From: a virus
DNA: 35,880 bases
IMG/VR virus record: IMGVR_UViG_3300042522_000589
Location: 1-35,880 of that record
Strand: one strand, 5' to 3'
Of the stretch, positions 11,324 to 18,254 are shown piece after piece. Under the pieces are notes generated by a model, which saw nothing but the letters and a program-made list of their open reading frames with translations, was not told the origin of the DNA and searched no databases. A program made the translations under genes and the position numbers. Positions within the stretch are counted from its first letter, which is position 1. Each line of letters begins with the position of its first letter.

Positions 11324-12138
11324 ACATGACCGCCCTTATTCTCCGCCCCGCCAGCTTCAACGAACTGGCCCAATTCTCCAATATGGCTGCCAAGTCGGCG
11401 ATGGTGCCGCCGTCGTTCCGCAACAAGCCGGAAGATATCATGCTGGCCGTCCAGATGGGCAGCGAACTTGGCCTGGCCCCGATGCAGGCGTTGCAGAACA
11501 TCGCCGTGATCAACAACCGGCCCAGCGTGTGGGGCGATGCCCTCATTGGCCTGTGCCGCGCTTCGGCCAACTGCGAAGACATCGCGGAGAAGCTGGACGG
11601 TGAAGGCGAGGCGATGGTGGCAACGTGCATGGCCAAGCGCCGCAACGCCTCGCCCGTGGTGGCCCGGTTTAGCGTGGCCGATGCCAAGAAGGCGGGCCTA
11701 TGGGGCAAGGCAGGGCCGTGGCAGCAATACCCGGCGCGGATGCTGCAACTGCGTGCGCGCGGCTTCGCCCTGCGTGACGCCTTCCCCGACGTGCTGCGCG
11801 GCCTGATCAGCGCCGAGGAAGCGCGGGACATGCCGACCGACACGCCGGCCCATTCTGGCCCCACCATCGAAGCCGTGGCCGTGCCGGAACCCCAGATCCA
11901 GCAGCCACCCAAGCGCGGCGCCAGCGCCATCCTTGCTTCCTTCGCCGCCGTCGTCACAGCGCAGGACTACTACGACGTTCTTGACAACGACGGGGAGCGA
12001 ATCGCGTGGCTGAAGGCCAACAAGCCCGACTTGTGGCAGCAGGTGGAGGACGCCCGCAAAACTGCGGCTGCACGCATGGAAGAAACGCCCGTCACGGAAG
12101 CCCCGGCGGCGGCGCAGGATGATGAGGTGCCGGTATGA
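11320..12138 (+). CDS. RecT-like single-strand annealing protein
   Basis: The 272-residue protein carries the conserved RecT-family core: MVPPSFRNKPEDIMLAVQMG, the Gly/Leu-rich LGLAPMQALQNIAVINNRPS, a central strand region, and the signature with AGPWQQYPARMLQLRARGFA and RDAFPDVLRGL (about 140-170). RecT-type proteins coat and anneal complementary single strands during phage recombination and replication. The C-terminus is a Pro/Ala-rich linker with an acidic end, as usual. No RecE or lambda-type exonuclease is adjacent; the VRR-NUC protein on the other operon is the only candidate. Start by ATGA overlap, with a second ATG two codons later. Confidence 0.85.
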   Translation: MNMTALILRPASFNELAQFSNMAAKSAMVPPSFRNKPEDIMLAVQMGSELGLAPMQALQNIAVINNRPSVWGDALIGLCRASANCEDIAEKLDGEGEAMVATCMAKRRNASPVVARFSVADAKKAGLWGKAGPWQQYPARMLQLRARGFALRDAFPDVLRGLISAEEARDMPTDTPAHSGPTIEAVAVPEPQIQQPPKRGASAILASFAAVVTAQDYYDVLDNDGERIAWLKANKPDLWQQVEDARKTAAARMEETPVTEAPAAAQDDEVPV

Positions 12139-12536
12139 CCCGCTTGCAAGCGTTGGAGGCCGTGGCGCAACGGATGCGGACCATCGTTGCGGCCCGTGAA
12201 GCGGAGGAAGGCGAGGGGCCAATAACACGGCTTGCGTTGGACGATGCCGAACAAGCCCTCGACACCCTCGACGCCATCTCCGCCGATCTCGCCGCTGATG
12301 GCTATGCGGTGGAACAGGACTGGCAGCCGATTGCGACGGCGCCAAAGGATGGGACGAAAGTGCTGGTTTATGCCCGCGTGCTGCACCCAGAGAAATGGGG
12401 CGTTCACCTGGAGCCGATAATTTGCGCCGCTTCGTATCACCCGGATGCCGGATGGTGCGTCTGCAAAATTCGAGACGCCACCCACTGGCGGCCGCTTCCC
12501 ACTCCACCCGCCGCAGCCAAGGAGACAAGGGTATGA
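12135..12536 (+). CDS. DUF551 domain protein
   Basis: This 133-residue protein has an N-terminal helical half (LQALEAVAQRMRTIVAAREA onward) and, from about residue 65, the DUF551 signature WQPIATAPKDGTKVLVYARV, followed by strands with Trp and ending THWRPLPTPP. DUF551 is a small domain very common in phage early regions with no assigned biochemistry. ATGA overlaps join it to the RecT-like gene before and the next gene after. Confidence 0.8.
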   Translation: MTRLQALEAVAQRMRTIVAAREAEEGEGPITRLALDDAEQALDTLDAISADLAADGYAVEQDWQPIATAPKDGTKVLVYARVLHPEKWGVHLEPIICAASYHPDAGWCVCKIRDATHWRPLPTPPAAAKETRV

Positions 12537-13165
12537 GCGCGCGTTGTGAGCCGCCGGAGGAGTTTCGGTGGAAGGAGGGCCGCCATTGGCTGCGGCTAGG
12601 CACCCATGACGACCTCGACACGGTAGCTTTTTGGGGCCAACAGCATTGGACTTGGGGTGGACGCCAGAGAGACCCGGAGGACGTTCACAAGTCCGGTTGG
12701 CGCTACCTCGCCCCCGTCGCCACCCCCGCCGAGGTCGAGAAGCTGCGGGCGGAGGTGAGGCGGTTGCGGGAGGCGCTGGAGGCGGCAGACAACGGTTTGG
12801 ACGAAGTGGCAGAGCGGACGTGGGACAAGCGCCGCCCAGACGAATGCCGGCGAACCTGCGATGAAGCATCAGAATTGGCTGCAGGGTATCGTGACGAAGC
12901 CCGCGCCGCCTCACACACAAGGAGCCGGGCAATGAAGGTTGAGGTATCGGGAGAACTGCTGAGAACGACCATGCGGGCGTGGGTTAATAGCGACGGTGAT
13001 TTACGCGCCGCTTTCGCCGCCGTGATCCCCGCGATCCGGGCCGATGAGTTGGAGCGGGCGGCGGTGGCTCTCAATGAGATGGCGGATTTTGAGGCGGATG
13101 GCCGCGCTGTCATCGCGTTGCGTGGCGCCGCGGTGGTGCTCCGCGCGCTGAAGGAGGGGACATGA
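12533..13165 (+). CDS. Hypothetical coiled-coil protein with internal ribosome-binding site
   Basis: ATG 12533 (overlap ATGA) gives 210 residues. The N-terminal third is Trp/Arg-rich (FRWKEGRHWLRLGTHDDLDT and a WRYLAPVATP segment). A coiled-coil follows (about 65-95: AEVEKLRAEVRRLREALEAA). The C-terminal 77 residues start at an in-frame ATG (12932) preceded by AAGGAG with seven-base spacing, so a second shorter product (MKVEVSGELLRTTMRAWVNS onward) may be made. The C-terminal part has repeated acidic helices (LERAAVALNEMADFEADG). No family is recognised. It may be a fusion of two once-separate small genes. Confidence 0.65.
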   Translation: MSARCEPPEEFRWKEGRHWLRLGTHDDLDTVAFWGQQHWTWGGRQRDPEDVHKSGWRYLAPVATPAEVEKLRAEVRRLREALEAADNGLDEVAERTWDKRRPDECRRTCDEASELAAGYRDEARAASHTRSRAMKVEVSGELLRTTMRAWVNSDGDLRAAFAAVIPAIRADELERAAVALNEMADFEADGRAVIALRGAAVVLRALKEGT

Positions 13166-13278
13166 GCGAGAACGCATTTTGGGCAATCGTCATTTGCGCG
13201 GTGCTTGCGTCATGCCAAGCCGAAGAAGCAATCAGGCTTACCGTGAAGTCAACAGGCCACCTGCGATTGAAACTGTGA
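13162..13278 (+). CDS. 38-residue protein with lipobox-like sequence
   Basis: ATG 13162 overlaps the previous TGA (ATGA), follows AAGGAGGGG, and encodes 38 residues. The N-terminus MSENAFWAIVICAVLASCQA has a hydrophobic core ending LASC, which fits a lipoprotein processing box. It lacks the usual positive charge before it, so export is uncertain. The rest (EEAIRLTVKSTGHLRLKL) is short and polar. The coupling and Shine-Dalgarno argue that it is translated. Function unknown. Confidence 0.55.
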   Translation: MSENAFWAIVICAVLASCQAEEAIRLTVKSTGHLRLKL

Positions 13279-13288
13279 GGCCCACCCC

Positions 13289-13381
13289 ATGACCCTCCCT
13301 CAACGCATGGTGGAGGTGGCGGGGTTGGCCGTTGAAACCCAAATGGCGACCGACGACAACATGCCGAGGGTGACGCTGTGA
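13289..13381 (+). CDS. 30-residue hypothetical protein
   Basis: ATG 13289 opens a 30-residue frame (MTLPQRMVEVAGLAVETQMA, ending NMPRVTL) whose TGA overlaps the next GTG start by four bases. The gap to the preceding gene is only 10 bp. The overlap supports translation, but no strong ribosome-binding sequence is seen and the protein is too short to classify. Confidence 0.4.
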   Translation: MTLPQRMVEVAGLAVETQMATDDNMPRVTL

Positions 13382-13581
13382 GTGCCATCCCGTTTCGCGC
13401 TGAGCCGTTTCGCTACGCCCGCGCTTGGTGCTGCTACCGGCTGGTGATAATCATGCCGATGCGCTGGGCATGGTGGCGTCGGGTGGTGCCCGCCATCGTC
13501 CAATATGCTGGCGACTGGGCCTATCGCTACGCGCCGGATGGCGACACAGCGCATTTGCAGGAGACCCGCCATGACCGCTGA
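13378..13581 (+). CDS. Small basic, Trp/Tyr-rich hypothetical protein
   Basis: GTG 13378 overlaps the previous stop (GTGA) and gives 67 residues. The middle is hydrophobic with clustered aromatic and basic residues (YRLVIIMPMRWAWWRRVVPA), possibly membrane-associating, and the end is polar. It is the last secure gene of the rightward operon, which meets the leftward lysis genes about 45 bp later. No terminator hairpin was found between them. Confidence 0.55.
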   Translation: MSAIPFRAEPFRYARAWCCYRLVIIMPMRWAWWRRVVPAIVQYAGDWAYRYAPDGDTAHLQETRHDR

Positions 13582-13753
13582 ATGCAGGCCGCCGATGGCT
13601 GAGCGCAAAAACCGTTTCGTGATAGGCTACGGGTATCGCGCCCACTCAAGCTCGAAGTGCGGCCCGTCCCGCATTTTCCAATCCCCACCCCAGGTAATCG
13701 CCACCTGTTCCTCGATCGCCGCGCGCTTTACCGCAGCGCCGATCGCCGTATAG
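13571..13753 (+). CDS. Doubtful 60-residue protein overlapping the endolysin gene tail-to-tail
   Basis: ATG 13571 has AGGAG eight bases upstream and opens a 60-residue frame (MTAECRPPMAERKNRFVIGY onward). Most of the frame (13627-13753) is antisense to the end of the endolysin gene, and its composition after residue 20 looks like antisense shadow. Either a short genuine protein with a read-through tail, or chance. Kept because of the good ribosome-binding sequence. Confidence 0.2.
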   Translation: MTAECRPPMAERKNRFVIGYGYRAHSSSKCGPSRIFQSPPQVIATCSSIAARFTAAPIAV

Positions 13754-13995
13754 AGCGGCCAATCCCACCGCACACCGCCCGCCACCAACGCCGCCAGGTC
13801 AACGGCGTGCCCGGTCAGGTGTCGGCTATTCATGGTCTGCGATGCGCCCGCCGCGAAAAGTTGGCGCTGGCGTTCGACGGTTCGCATCCCCTCGGTGACG
13901 ATAAAATCGGCGTGTTGACGTGCGCGCGTGATGACGCGGACCATGTCGGGGTGCACGCCGGATAGACGTTGGATATCGCGGGCTGTGAGCATCAC
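13627..13995 (-). CDS. M15-family peptidase endolysin
   Basis: The 122-residue protein has the M15 (VanY/L-alanyl-D-glutamate peptidase) zinc site: SRHLTGHAVD with His59 and Asp66, and DGPHFEL with His113 as third ligand and Asp110 as likely catalytic base. The family cuts peptide bridges in peptidoglycan. There is no signal peptide, so it needs the adjacent holin to reach the wall. It is the last late gene, overlapping the holin stop by four bases. Size fits single-domain phage peptidases from Gram-negative hosts. Confidence 0.9.
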   Translation of the reverse strand: MMLTARDIQRLSGVHPDMVRVITRARQHADFIVTEGMRTVERQRQLFAAGASQTMNSRHLTGHAVDLAALVAGGVRWDWPLYTAIGAAVKRAAIEEQVAITWGGDWKMRDGPHFELEWARYP

Positions 13996-14432
13996 CCCTG
14001 CCCTCCCTGGCCATTCGGCGCCACGCCCGGCTTGGCGAGACCTTCGCGCGCCACGCCCTGCATTTTCTCAAACGTCCGAAGCCCGCCCATCCCAAGCATC
14101 CCGAGCAACAACGGCAGCATTTCAGACAGGTCCGCCGGGCGAAGATCCATGCCATGCCCAACCGCCGCCGCCACAAACATCCCGACCGGAAGCCCGATCC
14201 AATTCCACGCCACTCCGCATGCACAAACCCAGCCGACCATCGGACGCCACCCGGCGACGAACAGGCTACCGCTCGCCGCCTCGACCTTGTTCACCTCCAG
14301 CTGCGCCGCGTCGGCTGCCATGATGGCCGCCAGCGCCTCGGCCTTGGCTTTGGCTGCGGCTGCCGGGTCAGGAATGAGCCCAACCAGCTTGTCTAGGACT
14401 GGGCTGAGAAGCGGGAGCAAAGCTGCGATCAT
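13992..14432 (-). CDS. Holin of the 3-TM family
   Basis: The 146-residue protein has an amphipathic N-terminus (MIAALLPLLSPVLDKLVGLI), an Ala-rich charged helix (about 24-52), then the family signature ASGSLFVAGWRPMVGWVCAC. Hydrophobic segments follow at about 65-90 and 106-120 before a polar Gly-rich tail. This resembles the 3-TM holin family found in phages and gene-transfer agents of alphaproteobacteria. It would form the membrane lesion releasing the endolysin encoded next (ATGA overlap). Confidence 0.85.
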   Translation of the reverse strand: MIAALLPLLSPVLDKLVGLIPDPAAAAKAKAEALAAIMAADAAQLEVNKVEAASGSLFVAGWRPMVGWVCACGVAWNWIGLPVGMFVAAAVGHGMDLRPADLSEMLPLLLGMLGMGGLRTFEKMQGVAREGLAKPGVAPNGQGGQG

Positions 14433-14433
14433 G

Positions 14434-14706
14434 TCACTGCCCCGGCCGGTTCATTCGCTGGATCAGGATTGCGAGTTGCCCCTTGATCTCGCCCAGGTCA
14501 CGCGCCACCAACGCCGAAACCGCGCGGTCTTGATCTTCGCGCTTTTCCAATCCGTCGATCCGCTGGCCATGCGCTGCAAGCTGTGCTGTTTGCGTCGCGG
14601 CCCACCAGCCAAACGCCAACGCCTGCCCAAGAATTGCGATAATCAGGGCAATTGGAACGCGCTTATCCAAGTGCCAGCCTCCTGTGCCGCTCGTCACGTC
14701 ACTCAT
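14434..14706 (-). CDS. Membrane-anchored coiled-coil protein, XhlA-like (lysis cassette)
   Basis: The 90-residue protein has one transmembrane segment (about 17-36: VPIALIIAILGQALAFGWWA) and a C-terminal coiled-coil with RIDGLEKREDQDRAVSALVA and ARDLGEIKGQLAILIQRM. The shape recalls XhlA-type haemolysin/holin-associated proteins and i-spanins. It lies one base from the holin gene and overlaps the previous gene by four. No embedded Rz1-like lipoprotein frame was recognised, so spanin function is not claimed. Confidence 0.65.
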   Translation of the reverse strand: MSDVTSGTGGWHLDKRVPIALIIAILGQALAFGWWAATQTAQLAAHGQRIDGLEKREDQDRAVSALVARDLGEIKGQLAILIQRMNRPGQ

Positions 14707-14915
14707 GTCAACAACACAGGCGCGCTCGGCGGCTTGGCCAGGCTATCCTCCCGCACCGCACGCAGCCCGTCACCGGGAGCCCAATCGGCTACGCCATCCC
14801 ACACCACGGTGTTGATCACCGACCCAGCAGGGATGACGACGATCGTGATCGTGCCATCTTCGTGCAACTGCTGCTGCTCAATGTCCACTGTTGTGATCAC
14901 GTTGTAACGGTCCAT
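14703..14915 (-). CDS. Small beta-rich protein between adhesin and lysis genes
   Basis: ATG 14915 lies two bases after the glycine-rich protein's stop and is preceded by GGGAG, so it is chosen over the upstream start at 14930. The 70-residue product (MDRYNVITTVDIEQQQLHED onward) is mainly beta (GTITIVVIPAGSVINTVVWD), resembling tail-fibre accessory domains. No specific family is recognised. A role as a small virion or fibre-associated protein is a guess from position. Confidence 0.6.
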   Translation of the reverse strand: MDRYNVITTVDIEQQQLHEDGTITIVVIPAGSVINTVVWDGVADWAPGDGLRAVREDSLAKPPSAPVLLT

Positions 14916-14917
14916 AA

Positions 14918-15862
14918 TTACCACTCCCACACAATGACGACGCCCGCACCGCCAGCGCCGCCGTTACCGCCCACGCGAGCCGCGCCGCTATCACCAGCTC
15001 CGCCGCCACCGCCACCACCGCCATAGGCGCCGCCGTTGCCGCCTGCGCCGCCGTTTGTCGCAGTGCCGGAACCACCGCCACTACCGCCACCGCCAAGCGG
15101 GCCGCCTGAAGTAAGCACAGTGAGAAACGCCGCGCTGGGGGTGTTGCCCGCGTTGCCCGCCGCTCCAATCGCGCCGCCGCCTACCGAGGCGTTATTACCG
15201 CCGGATACGTTGTATCCACCGCCGCCGCCGGCTGCGGCAGAGCCAGCAGAAAAACCACCACCGCTACCGCCGCCGCCGGTGCCGTTGGGTTGAAAGCCGC
15301 CAGTGTTAGCAACGCCTAAAGCCGACGTGCCCGCGCCCGACGCACCAACGCCTACAAAAAAAACGCTACCGGCTGGGGTGCCACCGAGGCCCGTTCCGCC
15401 GGAATTTCCAAAAACAAACCCTGAACCACCAGTTACACTTCCACTGTTGGCCTGGTTGTTGCGCCCCGGGGGAGGACCAGCACCGCCGCCACTGGTCGCC
15501 GCCGCGCTGCCAGGGCCACCACCGCCCCCACCGCCACCGAAAAGAAGCGCGCCAAAACTGGAAATCCCGCCCGCCGCGCCAGCGCCAGTTGTGCCGCCTG
15601 CGCCGCTTGCGCCAACCGTAACCGCAACCGAAGCCGCCAATGCGCTCGCGGCGTAAATGGCCTGATCCCACGACCCGCCCCCGCCGCCTCCACCGCCAGA
15701 CCCGCCGCCTACGGCAGCATAGGTGCCACCAAACCCACCACCACCGCCGCCGCCGACTACCAGCACGGCCACGTACCGGGCGTTGCTGGATTTGGTGTAT
15801 GTGCCGCTGCTGGTAAACGTCGAAACCAGGCGCGCGCCCGGCGCTATTGCTCGCAATGCCAT
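14918..15862 (-). CDS. Glycine-rich tail-fibre adhesin
   Basis: The 314-residue protein starts with a short conserved-looking domain (MALRAIAPGARLVSTFTSSG, then ARYVAVLVVGGGGGGG). It then consists almost wholly of Gly/Ala/Ser-rich segments with many glycine runs (about 38-310), ending with a strand GAGVVIVWEW. Long glycine-rich modules of this kind form polyglycine-II sheets in phage receptor-binding tips such as T-even gp38. The likely role is host recognition at the fibre end. The next small genes may assist it. Low-complexity DNA creates Pro-rich antisense frames that are not genes. Confidence 0.8.
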   Translation of the reverse strand: MALRAIAPGARLVSTFTSSGTYTKSSNARYVAVLVVGGGGGGGFGGTYAAVGGGSGGGGGGGGSWDQAIYAASALAASVAVTVGASGAGGTTGAGAAGGISSFGALLFGGGGGGGGPGSAAATSGGGAGPPPGRNNQANSGSVTGGSGFVFGNSGGTGLGGTPAGSVFFVGVGASGAGTSALGVANTGGFQPNGTGGGGSGGGFSAGSAAAGGGGGYNVSGGNNASVGGGAIGAAGNAGNTPSAAFLTVLTSGGPLGGGGSGGGSGTATNGGAGGNGGAYGGGGGGGGAGDSGAARVGGNGGAGGAGVVIVWEW

Positions 15863-16206
15863 TAGACACCACTCCCGCGCGAGATGCGGACGGTAGCCGT
15901 GCCCGCCGCCGTGATGCCCGCCACGTTCAAGCCGCTGCCTGCGCTGTCCACACGAACGGTGCTGATCTCGCCCGCCAGAAGCGGAAAAGAGCCGTCGCTG
16001 GAAGCGTTGATGACACCGCCTGCCGTGGCCGTGACGCCAGAATTGCCAAACGCAAGGAACGCCGTGCTAGGACCTTCATTGCGCAAAAGCAGGGTATCGC
16101 CCACCGTGCCCAACACGACGTTGGCGCTGCCGCTGGTGGTGGTGCAAGCAAGCGTGCTAGTTTGCTCAGGGAAAAACGCTTGAAACGCAGTGGGAATAGC
16201 GGTCAT
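15862..16206 (-). CDS. Beta-rich small virion protein
   Basis: The 114-residue protein (MTAIPTAFQAFFPEQTSTLA onward) is built of short strands (ANVVLGTVGDTLLLRNEGPS, STVRVDSAGSGLNVAGIT) and looks like a jelly-roll or Ig-like decoration domain, with no catalytic motif. Its composition resembles the 24905-25240 protein. It lies between the fibre genes, with a one-base start overlap (TAATG) with the preceding 53-residue gene and a one-base overlap with the adhesin start. Confidence 0.65.
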   Translation of the reverse strand: MTAIPTAFQAFFPEQTSTLACTTTSGSANVVLGTVGDTLLLRNEGPSTAFLAFGNSGVTATAGGVINASSDGSFPLLAGEISTVRVDSAGSGLNVAGITAAGTATVRISRGSGV

Positions 16207-16367
16207 TACTCAGGCTCCTTTGCCGGCGCAGGCTGCTGCGCCGCCTGCATGGCGGTTTCGAACTTCTGGATCGCTTGCAGCCGCGCATGGAACGGCACCG
16301 GATGTTCGATCATCGCGGCATACAGAACCTGCCACACGTCGGCGGGGAGGGAAGGCGAAAGGGTCAT
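16206..16367 (-). CDS. 53-residue hypothetical protein in the fibre cluster
   Basis: ATG 16367 abuts the stop of the 628-residue fibre gene. The 53-codon frame (MTLSPSLPADVWQVLYAAMI onward) ends in TAA overlapping the next ATG by one base. The protein is a helical pair (WQVLYAAMIEHPVPFHARLQ, AIQKFETAMQAAQQ) with a Pro/Glu tail. An AGGTG ribosome-binding sequence lies upstream. Exact tiling between two real genes supports it. It may be a small fibre chaperone, but that is only positional. Confidence 0.65.
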   Translation of the reverse strand: MTLSPSLPADVWQVLYAAMIEHPVPFHARLQAIQKFETAMQAAQQPAPAKEPE

Positions 16368-18254
16368 TTACACACCTGCCACTGCATTCCACGTGCCGCC
16401 ACCTTGGGACACGTAGAGGGTTGATCCGACACCGCCATCTGTGCGGAGCCATTGCGAGCCCCGAGGTTGGGTGCCAGATGCCGCCCCGGTGCCGCTGCGG
16501 ACAGTCGGCCCGGCGGCGTTGACGGTCAGGCTATCGACCTGCGTTGACGATCCGGTATTGAGTAAGAGCGGGGCCTGCGTCGCCGTCATCGTCACTTGAA
16601 GCAACGCCTGCCGCGTTGTACTGACCGCGCCCGAGCTGGTGATCGTCGGCGGCAAGAATTCATCGTAAAGCGTGCCGGCGTTGGTAACGGTGACGGTCAG
16701 GATTTTGAGAAACGGCACCAGTGTGCAGCCCGTGCCGGCGCCGCTTGTCGTGGTGGCCGATGCCCCAACTGGCGGCACGCTGTAGCTGCCCGCCGTGGTG
16801 ATCGCTACGCCCTGCACGGCGCCGCTACCGTCCACCTTATTTACGGTGCCGACGCACGCGGTTGAGAATGTCCCGCCCGTGAGCGTGATGGTATTGCCCA
16901 CAACATAGCCGCTGCCACCCACAGCAACTTGGCTGAAAAATTCGCACGCGTATGTATCGACCGTAGCCGTTGCCAGAGTGCCGCCACCAGGAGATGCTGA
17001 ACATGTGAGCGTCACCGCGCCGGAATAAAGGCCACCCTCAAGCACGGTGATCGTGTCGACGACGGCAGTTTTCGCCACAATGGCACTGCGGGTTTGCAGC
17101 GCGCCACCGCTGGCCACCAACGATCCGACGTTTCCAGTCGGCCCAACACGGAAGCCGGCGCTTTCAAAGGTTGACCGGCCGAAGGTGATGCCGAGAAAGT
17201 TGATCCCCGTCGCGGCTACAGGCGTTCCGCTCAGTCCTGGGAAATACGACATGATCTGGCTATTTGTGCCGAACGGGTAAGCCCCTTCCGGGCCGCCGAT
17301 CTGCCACCCGACGCGCCAGCTAGACGCGCCCGCTTGGTCGTTGATCCCGTAGGCGAAGTCCGCAATCAGCCCCGGAACCGCGTCGTCTGACCACTTGACG
17401 ACTTTCATGCCGCCCTTCCACAACACCATATTGCCGGCTGTTACGCCGACGTCAGTCTCGTTGCCGAAAGTAGAGTTCCAATACTGGCCGCTTCCGGTTC
17501 GAACCCGCGTGGCATCGTTGCGGCCGAACAGGTTGCCCCGGTGCGCCCCGATAACGCCACCCGCACTGTCGTAGGAATATGCAAAGGACGCGCCAGATAC
17601 GTGATAGGCGCTCGTTCCTGCTGTTCCGCTCGATCCCACACCAGGCGATGCTGGATTGCCTACGTAAAGCTGCGTTTGGTGCAGCGTGCGGCCTCCGGAC
17701 CACCCAGCGCGCATGGTTGATGCCATGAAGTTAACCAGAATACCGTTGTTTGTGTTTGACATAGCAACACGGTCTTCGTCTAGAACTTGGGCGTAGATGC
17801 CCTCAAGATTGCTTGTCAAAGACCCGCGCTTGATGCCGCCGATGCGCACCGCCGGCCCGCCCGCCCCGCTCATCGTCTGGTCGGCGAAGAGCGACATCAG
17901 GCGCGGGGGTGTGCTCGACGTGCCGGCCGTGAAATTGCCGATCGACAATCGCGGGACACTGACGGCGCCGCGATTCGGCAGCACAAAACGAATATCGGGC
18001 GAGGCATCGTCGCCGACACTGGTAAAAGTAACTGGATTACCAGAAGTCCCGCCCGCAACCGTGACATAATTAGCTGCATTACCGCCAAGCGTGGTCGTGC
18101 CCGTAAACGTCGGAGACGTGAAAAGCTGCGCAACCGTGGCCTTGCGCGTCGTGCCAGTCAGAGGTCCGGTGCTGCCCTGCGTCACAGGGAGAATATCGGT
18201 CGTGCCAACAGAGGCAACCGCCCCAAGCTGCGAGATGTATTGGATCGCGGTCAC
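16368..18254 (-). CDS. Tail fibre protein
   Basis: The 628-residue protein has an N-terminal phage-fibre module (ISQLGAVASVGTTDILPVTQ, then TRKATVAQLFTSPTFTGTTT, a recurrent fibre segment). A long central beta-rich region of unclear fold follows, then Thr/Gly/Val repeats around 395-560 (TCSASPGGGTLATATVDTYA and similar). The C-terminal region is typical of fibres: GTQPRGSQWLRTDGGVGSTL then YVSQGGGTWNAVAGV. It overlaps the spike gene stop by four bases. Role: host-contact fibre. There is no clear enzymatic domain; exact receptor unknown. Confidence 0.8.
   Translation of the reverse strand: MTAIQYISQLGAVASVGTTDILPVTQGSTGPLTGTTRKATVAQLFTSPTFTGTTTLGGNAANYVTVAGGTSGNPVTFTSVGDDASPDIRFVLPNRGAVSVPRLSIGNFTAGTSSTPPRLMSLFADQTMSGAGGPAVRIGGIKRGSLTSNLEGIYAQVLDEDRVAMSNTNNGILVNFMASTMRAGWSGGRTLHQTQLYVGNPASPGVGSSGTAGTSAYHVSGASFAYSYDSAGGVIGAHRGNLFGRNDATRVRTGSGQYWNSTFGNETDVGVTAGNMVLWKGGMKVVKWSDDAVPGLIADFAYGINDQAGASSWRVGWQIGGPEGAYPFGTNSQIMSYFPGLSGTPVAATGINFLGITFGRSTFESAGFRVGPTGNVGSLVASGGALQTRSAIVAKTAVVDTITVLEGGLYSGAVTLTCSASPGGGTLATATVDTYACEFFSQVAVGGSGYVVGNTITLTGGTFSTACVGTVNKVDGSGAVQGVAITTAGSYSVPPVGASATTTSGAGTGCTLVPFLKILTVTVTNAGTLYDEFLPPTITSSGAVSTTRQALLQVTMTATQAPLLLNTGSSTQVDSLTVNAAGPTVRSGTGAASGTQPRGSQWLRTDGGVGSTLYVSQGGGTWNAVAGV

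Noticed and set aside
11698-12932. Two long leftward frames (307 and 320 codons)
   Set aside because: They are antisense to the RecT-like and DUF551 genes and cut across well-tiled rightward overlaps.
13969-14907. 312-codon rightward open frame
   Set aside because: It is antisense to the holin and XhlA-like genes and lacks any recognisable domain.
15303-15656. Proline-rich rightward open frames (also 15036-15293)
   Set aside because: They are the exact antisense of the glycine-rich adhesin; Gly codons read backwards give Pro.
17495-17525. GGTTCGAACCC, resembling a tRNA T-arm
   Set aside because: It lies inside the tail-fibre coding region and no cloverleaf can be built around it.
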